IMG/VR virus record: IMGVR_UViG_3300002223_000433
Span: 1 to 24,057 of that record
Origin: a virus
DNA: 24,057 nucleotides
Reading direction: 5' to 3' (one strand)
Positions 1 to 8,762 of this stretch are shown here, piece by piece. Numbering within the stretch: the stretch's first letter is position 1; the number at the start of each line of letters is the position of its first letter. The position numbers were made by a program, and so were the translations under genes. The notes under the pieces are model-generated. The model saw nothing but the letters and a program-made list of their open reading frames with translations, had not been told where the DNA came from and made no database searches.

Positions 1-1083
1 TTCCGTCCCGTCCAACTGGTGATACGTGACCGTGACCGTGCCCGCCGGTGTCGCCGTCAGGGTCCCATCCGCCGCCACTACGGCCCGCCAGCCGGGCGTC
101 AACCCGCCGCCCAGCTTCGACAAGCTAATGTTGGCCGACGCACTGATATCCTCGTTGACAATGGCCCCGTTCGTGATCTCGGCACTGTCAATCGCTGTAC
201 CCAGCGTGGATACAACGGTAACCGCAGCGCCTTCAGCGTAAGTCGTGGGCGTGACCGTGATCCCGGCCCCCTCCGTCACGGACGCCACATAGTTACCCGT
301 GGTATCCGTGCTCAGCGCCACGGCGTTTGGCTGGATGGTAACGACACCTGTGTTGACCACCTTCACGTCCCCACTCAGCACCGTGGCATCCCAGATGTTG
401 GCGGCATTGGAAATGAGCACTTCCCCAGACGCTCCCTGCGCCAGCTTCGAGAGCGCGATGGCCGCGCTGGCGCTGATCGAGGCGTTAACGATTTTCCCGG
501 CGGCAATGGACCAGAACCCCTTGTTGAAACTCAGGTCGCCGGTCACGGGCACCGAAATCCACCGTTCATCCCCACTTTCCGGTGTCTGATCCCAATACGC
601 GATGTAGTTATCCGCCGCACCAAAGAACTCCGTGGGTTCTACACCGGAACCCAACCCTCCGCCTCCCAAGAGCAATGTACCGACATTCCACCGCAGCTTT
701 GACGCACCAACTTCATAGAGACTGGCACTCTGAATGCTGCTGCCAGCGATGTACGGCTGTTTCCCGCTGGACCCCAGGTTCCGCCACTTCACGGCCTGCC
801 CGTCCACCACCACTGCCCCGGTCACGGTGCTGATACCCAACAGCGATGCCAGCACATACTCGTCAAACGCCTGCTGGTCCCCACCCACCCAGCCCGTGAA
901 GGCGTCCGTCTCCAGCGTGGCAGCGTAGATGACCGCCCCCTGCGTCCCGTCATGGACGTGGCGGGAGGCAGACAGGATGACTGGTGCCTTCCAGTTGATC
1001 TGATCTTCCCGAATACGCGGCTGTCCCCACGAGGGCCAGACGAGAACCGCCCACAAGACGAACCACAACCCATTAGATTTCAT
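1..1083 (-). CDS. Fibre-like virion protein with predicted signal peptide (3' end beyond window)
   Basis: Open from ATG at 1083 through base 1 (361 codons) with no stop, so the C-terminus lies outside the window. The start overlaps the upstream gene's stop by 11 nt. Residues 1-20 form an export-like signal (MKSN, then the hydrophobic LWFVLWAVLVWPSWG, then QP). The body is Gly/Ala/Thr/Val-rich and beta-type. Two copies of a motif common in tail fibres are visible: ISASAAIALSKL near residues 201-213 and ISASANISLSKL near 311-323, the second preceded by EITNGAIVNED. That motif and the position at the distal end of the late operon suggest a receptor-binding fibre or other surface protein. A signal peptide is unusual for a fibre; the hydrophobic N-terminus could instead be a membrane or particle anchor. 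The reading frame is firm and the function is inferred. Confidence 0.72.
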   Translation of the reverse strand, partial: MKSNGLWFVLWAVLVWPSWGQPRIREDQINWKAPVILSASRHVHDGTQGAVIYAATLETDAFTGWVGGDQQAFDEYVLASLLGISTVTGAVVVDGQAVKWRNLGSSGKQPYIAGSSIQSASLYEVGASKLRWNVGTLLLGGGGLGSGVEPTEFFGAADNYIAYWDQTPESGDERWISVPVTGDLSFNKGFWSIAAGKIVNASISASAAIALSKLAQGASGEVLISNAANIWDATVLSGDVKVVNTGVVTIQPNAVALSTDTTGNYVASVTEGAGITVTPTTYAEGAAVTVVSTLGTAIDSAEITNGAIVNEDISASANISLSKLGGGLTPGWRAVVAADGTLTATPAGTVTVTYHQLDGTE

Positions 1084-1558
1084 AAATGAACTCCATTTCA
1101 TCGCCCGCCAGGATCTGCGCGGAGTAAGCTTCCACGAGTACCACATTGTGCCCGGCACTCAGCGTCCACAGGTTCCGGGCCGCCGACATGCTCAGCCCGT
1201 TCCGCATATGCTGCTGCGGCACGCCCCGCGCCGTTTCCCCCAAGTCGTAGGTGTTCTGGCCCGTGGTGGCGACAAAGAACTTACTCCGGGTAATGGGTGT
1301 GCTGTCGGACCCGCTCCATTTCTCTGTGCTCCGGTAGGTCCAGGTTGCGCCAACCAGTTCATAGACATCCTGATCCTCTGCGCCACAGGCATTCGCGGCA
1401 TCCACGTAATGAGCGGAAGGAATCCCATCGGTGGATTCCTCCTCCAACAGGACGGCCAAGGCGGTGTTGATTCCGACCGCCCGGAGTGTCAACCCGGTGG
1501 CCGGCAACCCCCGGCCATCCACCGCATGGACCCCGAAGACCGCCGGGACATTCGGCAT
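1073..1558 (-). CDS. Hypothetical phage structural protein, 161 aa
   Basis: Its ATG shares one base with the TGA of the 1303-aa gene upstream (TGATG), and its TAA overlaps the start of the fibre-like gene by 11 nt, so it is coupled on both sides. No signal peptide or membrane segment is seen. The N-terminal half resembles a small beta-sandwich carrying a YVDAANACGAEDQDVYEL stretch. The C-terminal part (about residues 108-161) reads RGVPQQHMRNGLSMSAARNLWTLSAG and then alternating hydrophobic strands ending in EMEFIYEI. I do not recognise a family. Its place between the ejection-type gene and the fibre gene suggests a virion or tail-tip accessory protein, but that is only context. Confidence 0.7.
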   Translation of the reverse strand: MPNVPAVFGVHAVDGRGLPATGLTLRAVGINTALAVLLEEESTDGIPSAHYVDAANACGAEDQDVYELVGATWTYRSTEKWSGSDSTPITRSKFFVATTGQNTYDLGETARGVPQQHMRNGLSMSAARNLWTLSAGHNVVLVEAYSAQILAGDEMEFIYEI

Positions 1559-4500
1559 CAGGGCGCCGCCTGACGAATATCATCAAACTCACGCTGTATC
1601 TCAGTATCGTTTCGGTCCCGCAACCGTTGGATATTCTCATCATATGTGGCACGCCGTGAATCGTCGGCTGGCAGTGCATTCTTGCGTCGGTTCTCTCCGG
1701 GAATGAGCGACCGCAGTATCTCGCGACGGGCACCCTGGGCTTGCCGCAACGCATCGCGCCGTAACTTGGCGTCATTAAAGCGTTGTGTCCGGCCTACCAG
1801 GATACCCAAGGCCCGGTCACTGATAGACTGTTTTCCCACATCACGCACCGGATCGTATTCACCAGACCGGTAGAACTTCTCCACCTCGTTGAGTAACCGG
1901 ATGTTCTGTAAGAGACGACGAGCGGTGAATCCCAGCCCCACGGGTCCCCAGGGGGTAGACATCGGACGTTCCAGCTCACCCAATTCCTGGGCACCAGTCG
2001 TCAGGTTCAGATACCTCCCGTCGTCACTCAGCCAACCACTCCCCAACTCAATAGGCAGCTTGACGTTGGGTCCCAGCACACCTTTGACGAACTCACCCAG
2101 ACTGACCGCTGGATCAACGAGTTGCGTCTGCGGTGCCCAGGAGCCAAGTAGAAGGTATTCCGTTTCACCGCCCGTCATCTTACCAGTCACGGGATCACGT
2201 CTCAGTGGTGCATGACGCACCGGCACCCCCAAGTTCTCCTGCACCCAATCCGGTACAAACGCTTCCGGTGGACTGTTAATGGGTTTCCCGGCCATGTACA
2301 TCTTGAAGACCTGGTTGCCGATGTTCTGGCGGCCCGGTGACTCCAGCACGGACTTCATTTGCAGCCAGAGGTTCTTCCGGGTCCAGACTAGAAAGGGTGT
2401 GACACCATACCGACGCATCGCGTTTTCTGCCGTGCCGACATCCAGATAATCGAACAGGTACTTATTGACGGACGCCACAGCATCCTCATGACTCATACCG
2501 CCCACGCGCCGCCAAAGGTAATGCGCCACGCGGGCGTTGTCCTCCAATGTCTGCCCCAGCGCCCGACCTGCTTCCTGCGCTGGGTTTTGAGAACCGATGG
2601 TTTTTGAGACAAGGGCCCGGCTCCCCGTCAAGATACTCCGCTCTTCCGCTCGCAGGGCACTTGCCTCTTCAGCCCGCCTGAACCCACTGGCAAGGATTTC
2701 TTGGATGTTCCCCACCAAGTCCTCATGTTTACCCAAGTTCACGCCATCCAGCACCACGTCCTGGCCCGTAGTCCACTTTGACTTGGGAAACAGGCGGTTC
2801 GTCCAAGCGTCATACCACGGAGATGCTTCCCCGAACTTGATCCGTAGATCATGGCCCAGCGGCGTAAGATCATCCTGAAGACGTGACGCCCACCGGTAGA
2901 ACTTCATACCCATAATCGGGTCCAAGCCGGCCAGATAATTGTTGAGCATGTTCCCCGCGGCGTTCCGGACGTGGTACTGCGGGAACACATTCAAGGTCCA
3001 GCCCTTCCACCAGGTCGTATAATCCATGATGGCCTTGGCGAACTCGCCCATCTGGGGATGGAAAATCTTGCCGTAGGTGTCCTCCAGTGCATCGGCCACA
3101 TCTGTCTTGTAGAGCTGTGCGAACAATCGCCGGTCCGCACCCTTCAGTTTGTCGGGGTCCAGAGCACGAAAGCCTTCCGTACCCGGTGGCACCCTCTTGG
3201 AATCCACGCCGAACGTCTTCACGACACCCTGTACGAAGTTGTCACGGCCCAGCAGCTCCGTGCTCGCACCCAGCCGCTCAGCCAGTTGATACGACGGCGA
3301 CTCCCGAAAGAACTCCGCAAACGCTCGCCCATACGGATTGAGCTCATGGCTCGCATCCCGCATCACCACGTTGATCTCCGGGATGCTCATGCCTTGCCAC
3401 GCATCCCGCGCCTTCTGAAACTGTGACCGGACTCGCGTTTCCTTGGCTGCCAGACCGGCCACAAAGTCCGGCAAATTGTATTTCTTCAGGAACGTTTTGG
3501 CCTCATCAGACATCAGACGTGGCGCATACTTCAGGTCAATCAGATCGCTCAGCGGCAGGCCGTTGAACGCCTGCGGTGCCCTGGCCGCGATATCGTTCGC
3601 CACATTCTCAACGAGCTGCCGTGTGCTGGTTTTCTGTGTCCCTACCACGGCACGCCCGCCGCCGAACTCCGGGCGCTTCTGCACGCTGATCTGCGAGACA
3701 TACGGCGTGCCCAGGTCCGCTTCGGCCCGATAGGACACGTCATAGACACGCTGGATTTCATCGGCGACGGCATTCAACTTGGTACTGCCCGTACTGAGCC
3801 GGCCCGGTTCTTCAGTCAACGGGACAAGCCGCTGAACGCCTGCGCCGATCTTCGCCGTTTCCTCCTGCGCGATGGTGCGCATGGTACCAATTTCGGCAGC
3901 CACGTTGTCGAGGAACTTATCAGATGCCTTCACACGAGTACGAAGCCGAGTCTGAAGTGCTCCCTTCGCACGCTGGAGTCCTTTCTGCACATCCGCCACG
4001 GCAGCCAGATACTGACTCGGTTCACTGATACCCGCTTCCACGCGCTCCACATTCGTGAGCGAGGCCCGCGCCTGATTGAGTTTCAACTGCGCACGACCAC
4101 GAATACCACCGGTTGCTGTACGCACCCCCTGTTCCAGTGACACAATGCGTGTATTCAGCGTTTCCTTTGCGGAAGCCATCAGACCTGGATTCATGACCGT
4201 GCGTTCATGTGGCAAACCAGATACCAAGTCAGTACCACCACCTGCCTGTACCGCCGACTTCACTTCCGCAAACGGCTGGAAGCCCTCCTTAACTATCTGG
4301 ACACGCCCCACATCACGCTTCAGTTGCGGCGTTTCCTTCAGCTTCGCGATGGCCTGCCGGAACTCCGGTGTGTTGACACGGCCCCCCATTTCTTCCAGCA
4401 CTGCGGCGACCGCACCCTTGTCCGGTTGTGCCCGCGTCCCGTCCGCCCGTTCCGGCATCCGGTTCCGCGCCGTGAACACGGCTTGCTTCACGCGGTCCCG

Positions 4501-5469
4501 ATCCGCCTTCGCGGCGTCAGCCAACACGGTACTCGTCTGATCTGGTGCCGCCTGCGCACGCCGCAGCAAGTCCTGCTGCTGCGCAAGTACTCCCTCACGA
4601 GTTTGCGCCCGCTCCACGTTGTAGGCTGCCCCATAGGTCTCCTGCAACGCAGGCGTCTTTTGCGCTTCCTCGATCCGCATACCCACGCCGGACCGCAAGC
4701 GGGTCAACACCGTGTCCAGGGACTCGCCCGTCTCGTTGGCAATGCGCTTGGCCTCCATGTTCAGCGTCCGCTCGACACGCGGAACATTGAACAAGGCAGC
4801 CTCCAAGGGATCACGTGCTCGCGCAAAGCCACGTCTGGCAATCCCCTTCAACTCACGGACATTGATGTCTTCCACCAATAAGCGACCAAGTTTCCCCGCT
4901 CGTGGACTGGCCTTGGCAATGGCTTGTCCTGCCGCGGTGAATCCCGCCTTCAGACCAGCAGCGGCAGGCCCCACCACGGCCTTCGTGCCAGGGAGCACCT
5001 TCCCCGCCACCGCCACGCCCTTGACCCCGGCTGTTACATACAACAGCGGGTCCGTCAAGAGTTGCCCCATCGTTGTGGTGGCCGCCTTGGCGATGTCGCC
5101 GCCCAGGGTGAAGGAACGGGGCACCAGTCCCTCCTTCTCCGCCTGTGTCTGGAGTGCGTAGAAGTCGGTTTCTTCCGGGCGGGTTTCACCGCGCAACGCC
5201 GCAGCCATTCCCTCACGCCCCCTGCCCAACAGGCCAGAGATCACCACATCCTGTGGGCGTCCCAGCATTTCGGCATACGGGAGTCGTCCCAGCGCAAACT
5301 GCCGCTGCGCGTAGGTGGGTTCCGGTGGCGGTTCCGCGCCAGCCGTGGCCGAGCGGATGTCGGCGCCGGCAGCCTGAAGCATGGCTTGCCGTTCTGCAAA
5401 TGAAGAGCCAGAAGATTGTGTTCCGCCCGCCCCCTGGAGCGCAGCCTGCCGTTCTGCAAATGTAGGCAT
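1558..5469 (-). CDS. Very large internal-virion / DNA-ejection-type protein, 1303 aa
   Basis: This is the longest gene in the window. ATG at 5469 follows an AGGTGA SD with about 7 nt spacing, 6 nt after the upstream stop. The N-terminus carries repeated [FY]A[EQ]RQ motifs at residues 4, 24 and 53; the first two belong to a 20-residue tandem repeat. A Gly/Ala/Val-rich stretch near 120-180 could interact with membranes. Long helical, Arg/Glu/Ala-rich segments suggest coiled coils around 280-560. Near 820-850 is a block with WWKGWTLNVFPQYHVRNAAG, and near 1020-1045 one with PFLVWTRKNLWLQ. Similar 'NxxxHxRNxxGN' and 'PFxxWxRKN' blocks occur, to my recollection, in very large phage virion or polyvalent proteins. 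Length, position after the nozzle and neighbours fit an ejected internal protein like T7 gp16 by role, not by visible homology. No lysozyme-type catalytic motif was found. Confidence 0.68.
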   Translation of the reverse strand: MPTFAERQAALQGAGGTQSSGSSFAERQAMLQAAGADIRSATAGAEPPPEPTYAQRQFALGRLPYAEMLGRPQDVVISGLLGRGREGMAAALRGETRPEETDFYALQTQAEKEGLVPRSFTLGGDIAKAATTTMGQLLTDPLLYVTAGVKGVAVAGKVLPGTKAVVGPAAAGLKAGFTAAGQAIAKASPRAGKLGRLLVEDINVRELKGIARRGFARARDPLEAALFNVPRVERTLNMEAKRIANETGESLDTVLTRLRSGVGMRIEEAQKTPALQETYGAAYNVERAQTREGVLAQQQDLLRRAQAAPDQTSTVLADAAKADRDRVKQAVFTARNRMPERADGTRAQPDKGAVAAVLEEMGGRVNTPEFRQAIAKLKETPQLKRDVGRVQIVKEGFQPFAEVKSAVQAGGGTDLVSGLPHERTVMNPGLMASAKETLNTRIVSLEQGVRTATGGIRGRAQLKLNQARASLTNVERVEAGISEPSQYLAAVADVQKGLQRAKGALQTRLRTRVKASDKFLDNVAAEIGTMRTIAQEETAKIGAGVQRLVPLTEEPGRLSTGSTKLNAVADEIQRVYDVSYRAEADLGTPYVSQISVQKRPEFGGGRAVVGTQKTSTRQLVENVANDIAARAPQAFNGLPLSDLIDLKYAPRLMSDEAKTFLKKYNLPDFVAGLAAKETRVRSQFQKARDAWQGMSIPEINVVMRDASHELNPYGRAFAEFFRESPSYQLAERLGASTELLGRDNFVQGVVKTFGVDSKRVPPGTEGFRALDPDKLKGADRRLFAQLYKTDVADALEDTYGKIFHPQMGEFAKAIMDYTTWWKGWTLNVFPQYHVRNAAGNMLNNYLAGLDPIMGMKFYRWASRLQDDLTPLGHDLRIKFGEASPWYDAWTNRLFPKSKWTTGQDVVLDGVNLGKHEDLVGNIQEILASGFRRAEEASALRAEERSILTGSRALVSKTIGSQNPAQEAGRALGQTLEDNARVAHYLWRRVGGMSHEDAVASVNKYLFDYLDVGTAENAMRRYGVTPFLVWTRKNLWLQMKSVLESPGRQNIGNQVFKMYMAGKPINSPPEAFVPDWVQENLGVPVRHAPLRRDPVTGKMTGGETEYLLLGSWAPQTQLVDPAVSLGEFVKGVLGPNVKLPIELGSGWLSDDGRYLNLTTGAQELGELERPMSTPWGPVGLGFTARRLLQNIRLLNEVEKFYRSGEYDPVRDVGKQSISDRALGILVGRTQRFNDAKLRRDALRQAQGARREILRSLIPGENRRKNALPADDSRRATYDENIQRLRDRNDTEIQREFDDIRQAAP
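5373..5462 (-). repeat. 60-bp-period tandem repeat encoding FAERQ motifs
   Basis: Two near-identical 30-base blocks, 5373-5402 and 5433-5462, lie exactly 60 bases apart. They share the 13-base run CCGTTCTGCAAAT and most of their flanks. On the minus strand each encodes FAERQAxLQxAG at the start of the 1303-aa protein, so the repeat unit is 20 residues. A third, diverged protein-level copy (YAQRQFALG) lies 29 residues further on. Confidence 0.85.
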
Positions 5470-5475
5470 GCCCTA

Positions 5476-6951
5476 TCACCTGTTAGGTAGTCCGCTCTGT
5501 CCGGGGGCATTTAGAAAACGACCCAAGCCCGTGCCAAGAGCTGTATTCCGTTTCCTGATTTCCTCTGCAACCAGCCGCCTGATTTCACCTCTATACGGAT
5601 CGGGTAATCCTTCAGCCTGGCGCTGAATATCCAGAAGCTCGACATAGGAAGTCCCTGAATCACGGATGCGCTGCATCAAGCCAGGTTCACGGCGTTGCGA
5701 TACAATGGTCTCGCCTGTTGAAGCGCCTGTCAGAGCATCCAGCTTCTCCCCTTCACCAGGACCAAACTGCGCAATCAGCGCGTCTGGAACGGGCTGTCCA
5801 GATCGCACAAGATCAGCAGCCCGTTGGAACGCGGGCGTCTCTGTGCCCCCGCCCGGCGACGGCGTGCCCGTGCCTGGTGTGGCGGCAGGATTCAACGCGC
5901 CGCTGATGGTCTTCACCAATTCGAGCACATCGAGCGGTTTCTCACCGGTGTATCCCGCCTGCTGAACCACATCCACACCTATCCGCAGCATCTCCGCATT
6001 GAACCTGCGTTCGGCAAGGTCCGTCTTATCTTGATTACCCTCGGTTACGCCTTCCTGCATCGCTCGCAGCGCGTCCGCAGCCGCCAGAGACTTCTGGGCA
6101 ATCTCCGCTACCAGTGCCACCGGATTACCACCACTCTTGATGGCATCCTTTGCCAACAGAGAAGACGCCGAAAGTTGACGACGCCCCTCCTGGATGTCGA
6201 AACGCTGTTGTACATTTGCTGATTCGCCAATCTGGAAGTTGAGCCGTTGCCGTTCAAGTGCTTGACCCTCTGTCTTGAAGTCAGCCGCCGAACGCGCGGC
6301 CTCCTGCAACCGGCCAATAGACTCAGGATTCAACAGTGTTCCCAGACGTTGCTGGACTCCAGGAGACCCCAGGAGCTCTGCATCTCCAACATCGCCAAGT
6401 CGCCCCAAGAGACCAGAGATAAGATTCTGCTGTTCCTTCTGTACCCGCTGCCCGGCCAGGGCCTCAGCCAGCACGCCCGTGCGCCCCATAAGCCCAGGCA
6501 CATTCACGGATAACTGGTCCGCCCAACCTGATGGCAACCCGGCTTCAGGTGGCTTCCATTCCACATCCGGTCCAGCCACGCCTACACCTTGCAGCAGGGA
6601 CCGATCTTGCTGAGGGTTCCCCGACAGAAACGGGGCTATCGCCGTCGCCTGTTGAAACGGTTGTGTAAATTGCGCGTTCTGAAGATTGAGCGCCTGCGTC
6701 TGTTCCTCAAAGCCGGCCGTGCGAGTGGCCTGTTCACGCTGCAACCGCATGGCCGTCTCGTATTCCGCCGGACTGGCGTATCCTGCGGCCTTGACTTTGT
6801 ATTGATAGTCCTGTTCCCGGTCCCGCTGGGCGCGCTGTTCAGCCATCTTTTCCTGAAACAGCAGTTGCACCACGGGCGCGATCCGCTGACTGAAAGACGC
6901 CAACCCTGACGGCTGATCGGGCACATACTGTCCGTTGATGATGGCGGCCAT
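5476..6951 (-). CDS. Predicted internal-virion / ejection-complex protein, 491 aa, coiled-coil
   Basis: ATG at 6951 lies one base after the upstream stop. There is no signal peptide. The N-terminus (residues 1-15) reads MAAIINGQYVPDQPS, and residues 30-75 are strongly charged and Gln-rich (EKMAEQRAQRDREQ). Most of the rest is predicted helical with Gln/Ala/Leu heptad-like stretches (about 165-310). A Pro/Gly/Thr linker near 355-372 separates it from a helical tail. Gln-rich helical proteins placed just after the tail nozzle and before a giant protein are typical of podovirus ejection complexes (T7 gp14, gp15 and gp16 by analogy). The role is inferred from composition and position; no motif identifies the family. 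Confidence 0.68.
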   Translation of the reverse strand: MAAIINGQYVPDQPSGLASFSQRIAPVVQLLFQEKMAEQRAQRDREQDYQYKVKAAGYASPAEYETAMRLQREQATRTAGFEEQTQALNLQNAQFTQPFQQATAIAPFLSGNPQQDRSLLQGVGVAGPDVEWKPPEAGLPSGWADQLSVNVPGLMGRTGVLAEALAGQRVQKEQQNLISGLLGRLGDVGDAELLGSPGVQQRLGTLLNPESIGRLQEAARSAADFKTEGQALERQRLNFQIGESANVQQRFDIQEGRRQLSASSLLAKDAIKSGGNPVALVAEIAQKSLAAADALRAMQEGVTEGNQDKTDLAERRFNAEMLRIGVDVVQQAGYTGEKPLDVLELVKTISGALNPAATPGTGTPSPGGGTETPAFQRAADLVRSGQPVPDALIAQFGPGEGEKLDALTGASTGETIVSQRREPGLMQRIRDSGTSYVELLDIQRQAEGLPDPYRGEIRRLVAEEIRKRNTALGTGLGRFLNAPGQSGLPNR

Positions 6952-6952
6952 G

Positions 6953-7630
6953 TCAGTACCCGCCTTGTGTCAAGAGCGCATAGAGTTGGCTCGGTGTCAT
7001 GGAATAATCGTTCGGGACGGTCGGTGTCGGCGAACCGCCCCCGGTCTTACCACTCAGCCCCATAAGCAATCCCAGTTGCCCCAATGTCCCGCCAAACTGG
7101 CTCAACCCGCTCGGGCCTTGATCCACGGTTCCGCCACCGATGACCTGTGTTTTGCTGGTCGCCCCCTGGCTAAAGAGTCCTTGCTGCATCGGCGACAGCA
7201 CGTTGCCGTAGAGATTCATCGCATTCCGGAACCGGTTCTGCGCTTCATCCGCCAAGAGTTGTGCCCGCAATCCGGACAGCGCACCGACCCGTCCGAAGTC
7301 CACTTGACTCCGCAAAGACTGCCCAAACCCTGACGCGCTCTGTCCCTGAGAGGCCAACCGATCCTCCAGGCGACGCCCAGATTCCCCATATTGGCTCTCT
7401 ATTCCACGAGACTGCTGCCCATACAGGGCCATGAACTCCGGGTTGGAGAGACCGGGCAACAGGTTGGGATCAGACAGCGCACGGCTGTACAGATCCTCCC
7501 CGCGCTGGAGCTGGCGCTGGATGAACGGGCTTTGGCTGATCGTCTCAAAGCTCTGTTCGCGGCGACCGCCAAACGCACCCAACAGGCCACCGCCGATCGC
7601 TAATCCTAGAGAACCAAGACCGAAGCCCAT
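6953..7630 (-). CDS. Glycine-zipper virion protein, 225 aa, possible membrane-inserting ejection protein
   Basis: ATG at 7630 shares one base with the upstream stop (TGATG). Residues 1-22 are a glycine zipper (MGFGLGSLGLAIGGGLLGAFGG), a pattern that can insert into or pack within membranes. The middle (about 25-150) is helical and rich in Gln, Arg and Ser (FIQRQLQRGEDLYSRAL). A second Gly-rich block follows (about 165-200, SQFGGTLGQLGLLMGLSG), and the C-terminus ends MTPSQLYALLTQGGY. In size and composition it resembles the smallest of the three ejection proteins of short-tailed phages, the one thought to reach the host outer membrane first. That match is by character only. No catalytic motif is visible. 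Confidence 0.68.
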   Translation of the reverse strand: MGFGLGSLGLAIGGGLLGAFGGRREQSFETISQSPFIQRQLQRGEDLYSRALSDPNLLPGLSNPEFMALYGQQSRGIESQYGESGRRLEDRLASQGQSASGFGQSLRSQVDFGRVGALSGLRAQLLADEAQNRFRNAMNLYGNVLSPMQQGLFSQGATSKTQVIGGGTVDQGPSGLSQFGGTLGQLGLLMGLSGKTGGGSPTPTVPNDYSMTPSQLYALLTQGGY

Positions 7631-8004
7631 CAGTTTGCCTCCCCCATCTCCGCTGTTTCCGCCTGGATTCCCGCTGTCCGCCAGTTCTCATGTGTGAGGC
7701 CGAAAGGGATACGGACTCGTTGCGCCGGGGCGCTCAGCCCAATCGTGACCTGGACACCCGCCGTACCAAACCCCAGCACGATCTGCGTGCGGTTGTTGCT
7801 CACGACCCACCACGTGGTCGCAGATCCAGCCGACTCGAACGAAGCGATCCGCGGCGCGAACCCCATGCCATGCACGAACGTATATTGCGCGGTGCTGGGC
7901 ACCGTGAAGGTGTGGAACATCCCCGATCCCCACGTCGCGTTCTGCTGCGACGCGGCGCTGCCAATCAAGGGCCGGTTCCGGTTCGTGGGGCTGGTGGCTC
8001 TCAT
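7630..8004 (-). CDS. Small beta-rich tail tip / fibre-accessory protein, 124 aa
   Basis: An in-frame upstream start at 8100 would run nearly 100 nt into the preceding gene and give a Cys-rich leader, so I chose ATG at 8004, which forms TGATG with the preceding stop. The protein begins MRATSPTNRNRPLIG. It has the strand-and-turn pattern FHTFTVPSTAQYTFVHGMGF, followed by PRIASFE, TTWWVVSNNRTQIVLGFG and VQVTIGL. Short 'HGLGxxP' blocks of this kind are, from memory, common in C-terminal domains of phage fibre or tip proteins. It directly follows a fibre-type gene and may be its separately encoded tip or a trimeric partner. The reading frame is firm; the function is a guess. Confidence 0.65.
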   Translation of the reverse strand: MRATSPTNRNRPLIGSAASQQNATWGSGMFHTFTVPSTAQYTFVHGMGFAPRIASFESAGSATTWWVVSNNRTQIVLGFGTAGVQVTIGLSAPAQRVRIPFGLTHENWRTAGIQAETAEMGEAN

Positions 8005-8759
8005 CAGGCAGCCCTCATATCCATCAGCGCCCAGAAGAACGCCAAGGTGCTCCCGGCATTCTCCATCGCCGCAGGACCTACATCTTTCACGGGATACCAC
8101 AACTGCGTGGCACTCGTCACATTGACATCAATAATCACCTTGAACTTGTCTGTGGCAAAGGCCCCGGAGCTATGCCTGTACGGTACTGGCAATCCCGTGG
8201 GGTTTGGGTTTTCACCGCCCTGAAGTGGCGCATAATCCACCGGATGAATGAGTGGATAATAGCTCACTGTCGGCCAGGTCGTATGGCCCTTGGTTCCTTC
8301 AGTCGGGATCACCTCAATGATGGCACGCTTGGCATTGTTGCCAACACTCCCGTCAGACGATACAGTCATCACATTCCACGTGGGTGTCACCGTCTTTATC
8401 CCGCAATCAATTATGGGAACCAAGCCCTTGTTCCCAGCCACCACCACCTTCTCGCGGTCAACGCTTGCCGCCGCCATCTTGGCCAGCGTGACCGCCAGGT
8501 CGCCCAACTTCGCCGTTATGACAGCACCGCCAGCCAACTCAGCCGCCGTTACTGCCAGCAAAGCGATCTTGGCCGTTGTGATGGCCCGGTCCGTCACGTC
8601 ACCGGTGTCTACCCCCGTGTCCAAGGCATCGCTGATCGCATCGAACAGGTCACGGAAGTAGGTCGCATCAGCCGGAAACTCACCCTCGTCTCCGTTCTGC
8701 ACGTTCGTGAGGAACGCCGAGAGTGCCGAAGCGACTGTGGCATCTTCCTTGAAGGCCAT
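8004..8759 (-). CDS. Decapeptide-repeat fibre-like protein, 251 aa
   Basis: ATG at 8759 lies 3 nt after the nozzle stop, with AGGA about 8-10 nt upstream. Residues 59-108 are an almost perfect 10-residue repeat: AITTAKIALL, AVTAAELAGG, AVITAKLGDL, AVTLAKMAAA, then the diverged SVDREKVVVA. Such A[IV]T[TL]AK[IL] arrays are typical of shafts in trimeric phage fibres and appendages. Residues 110-245 form a beta-rich globular domain ending FFWALMDMRAA. The upstream N-terminal helix (1-45) could attach to the nozzle or tail. Its place next to the nozzle supports a role as tail fibre, spike or adaptor. Its stop overlaps the next ATG by one base. Confidence 0.72.
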   Translation of the reverse strand: MAFKEDATVASALSAFLTNVQNGDEGEFPADATYFRDLFDAISDALDTGVDTGDVTDRAITTAKIALLAVTAAELAGGAVITAKLGDLAVTLAKMAAASVDREKVVVAGNKGLVPIIDCGIKTVTPTWNVMTVSSDGSVGNNAKRAIIEVIPTEGTKGHTTWPTVSYYPLIHPVDYAPLQGGENPNPTGLPVPYRHSSGAFATDKFKVIIDVNVTSATQLWYPVKDVGPAAMENAGSTLAFFWALMDMRAA

Positions 8760-8762
8760 GAT

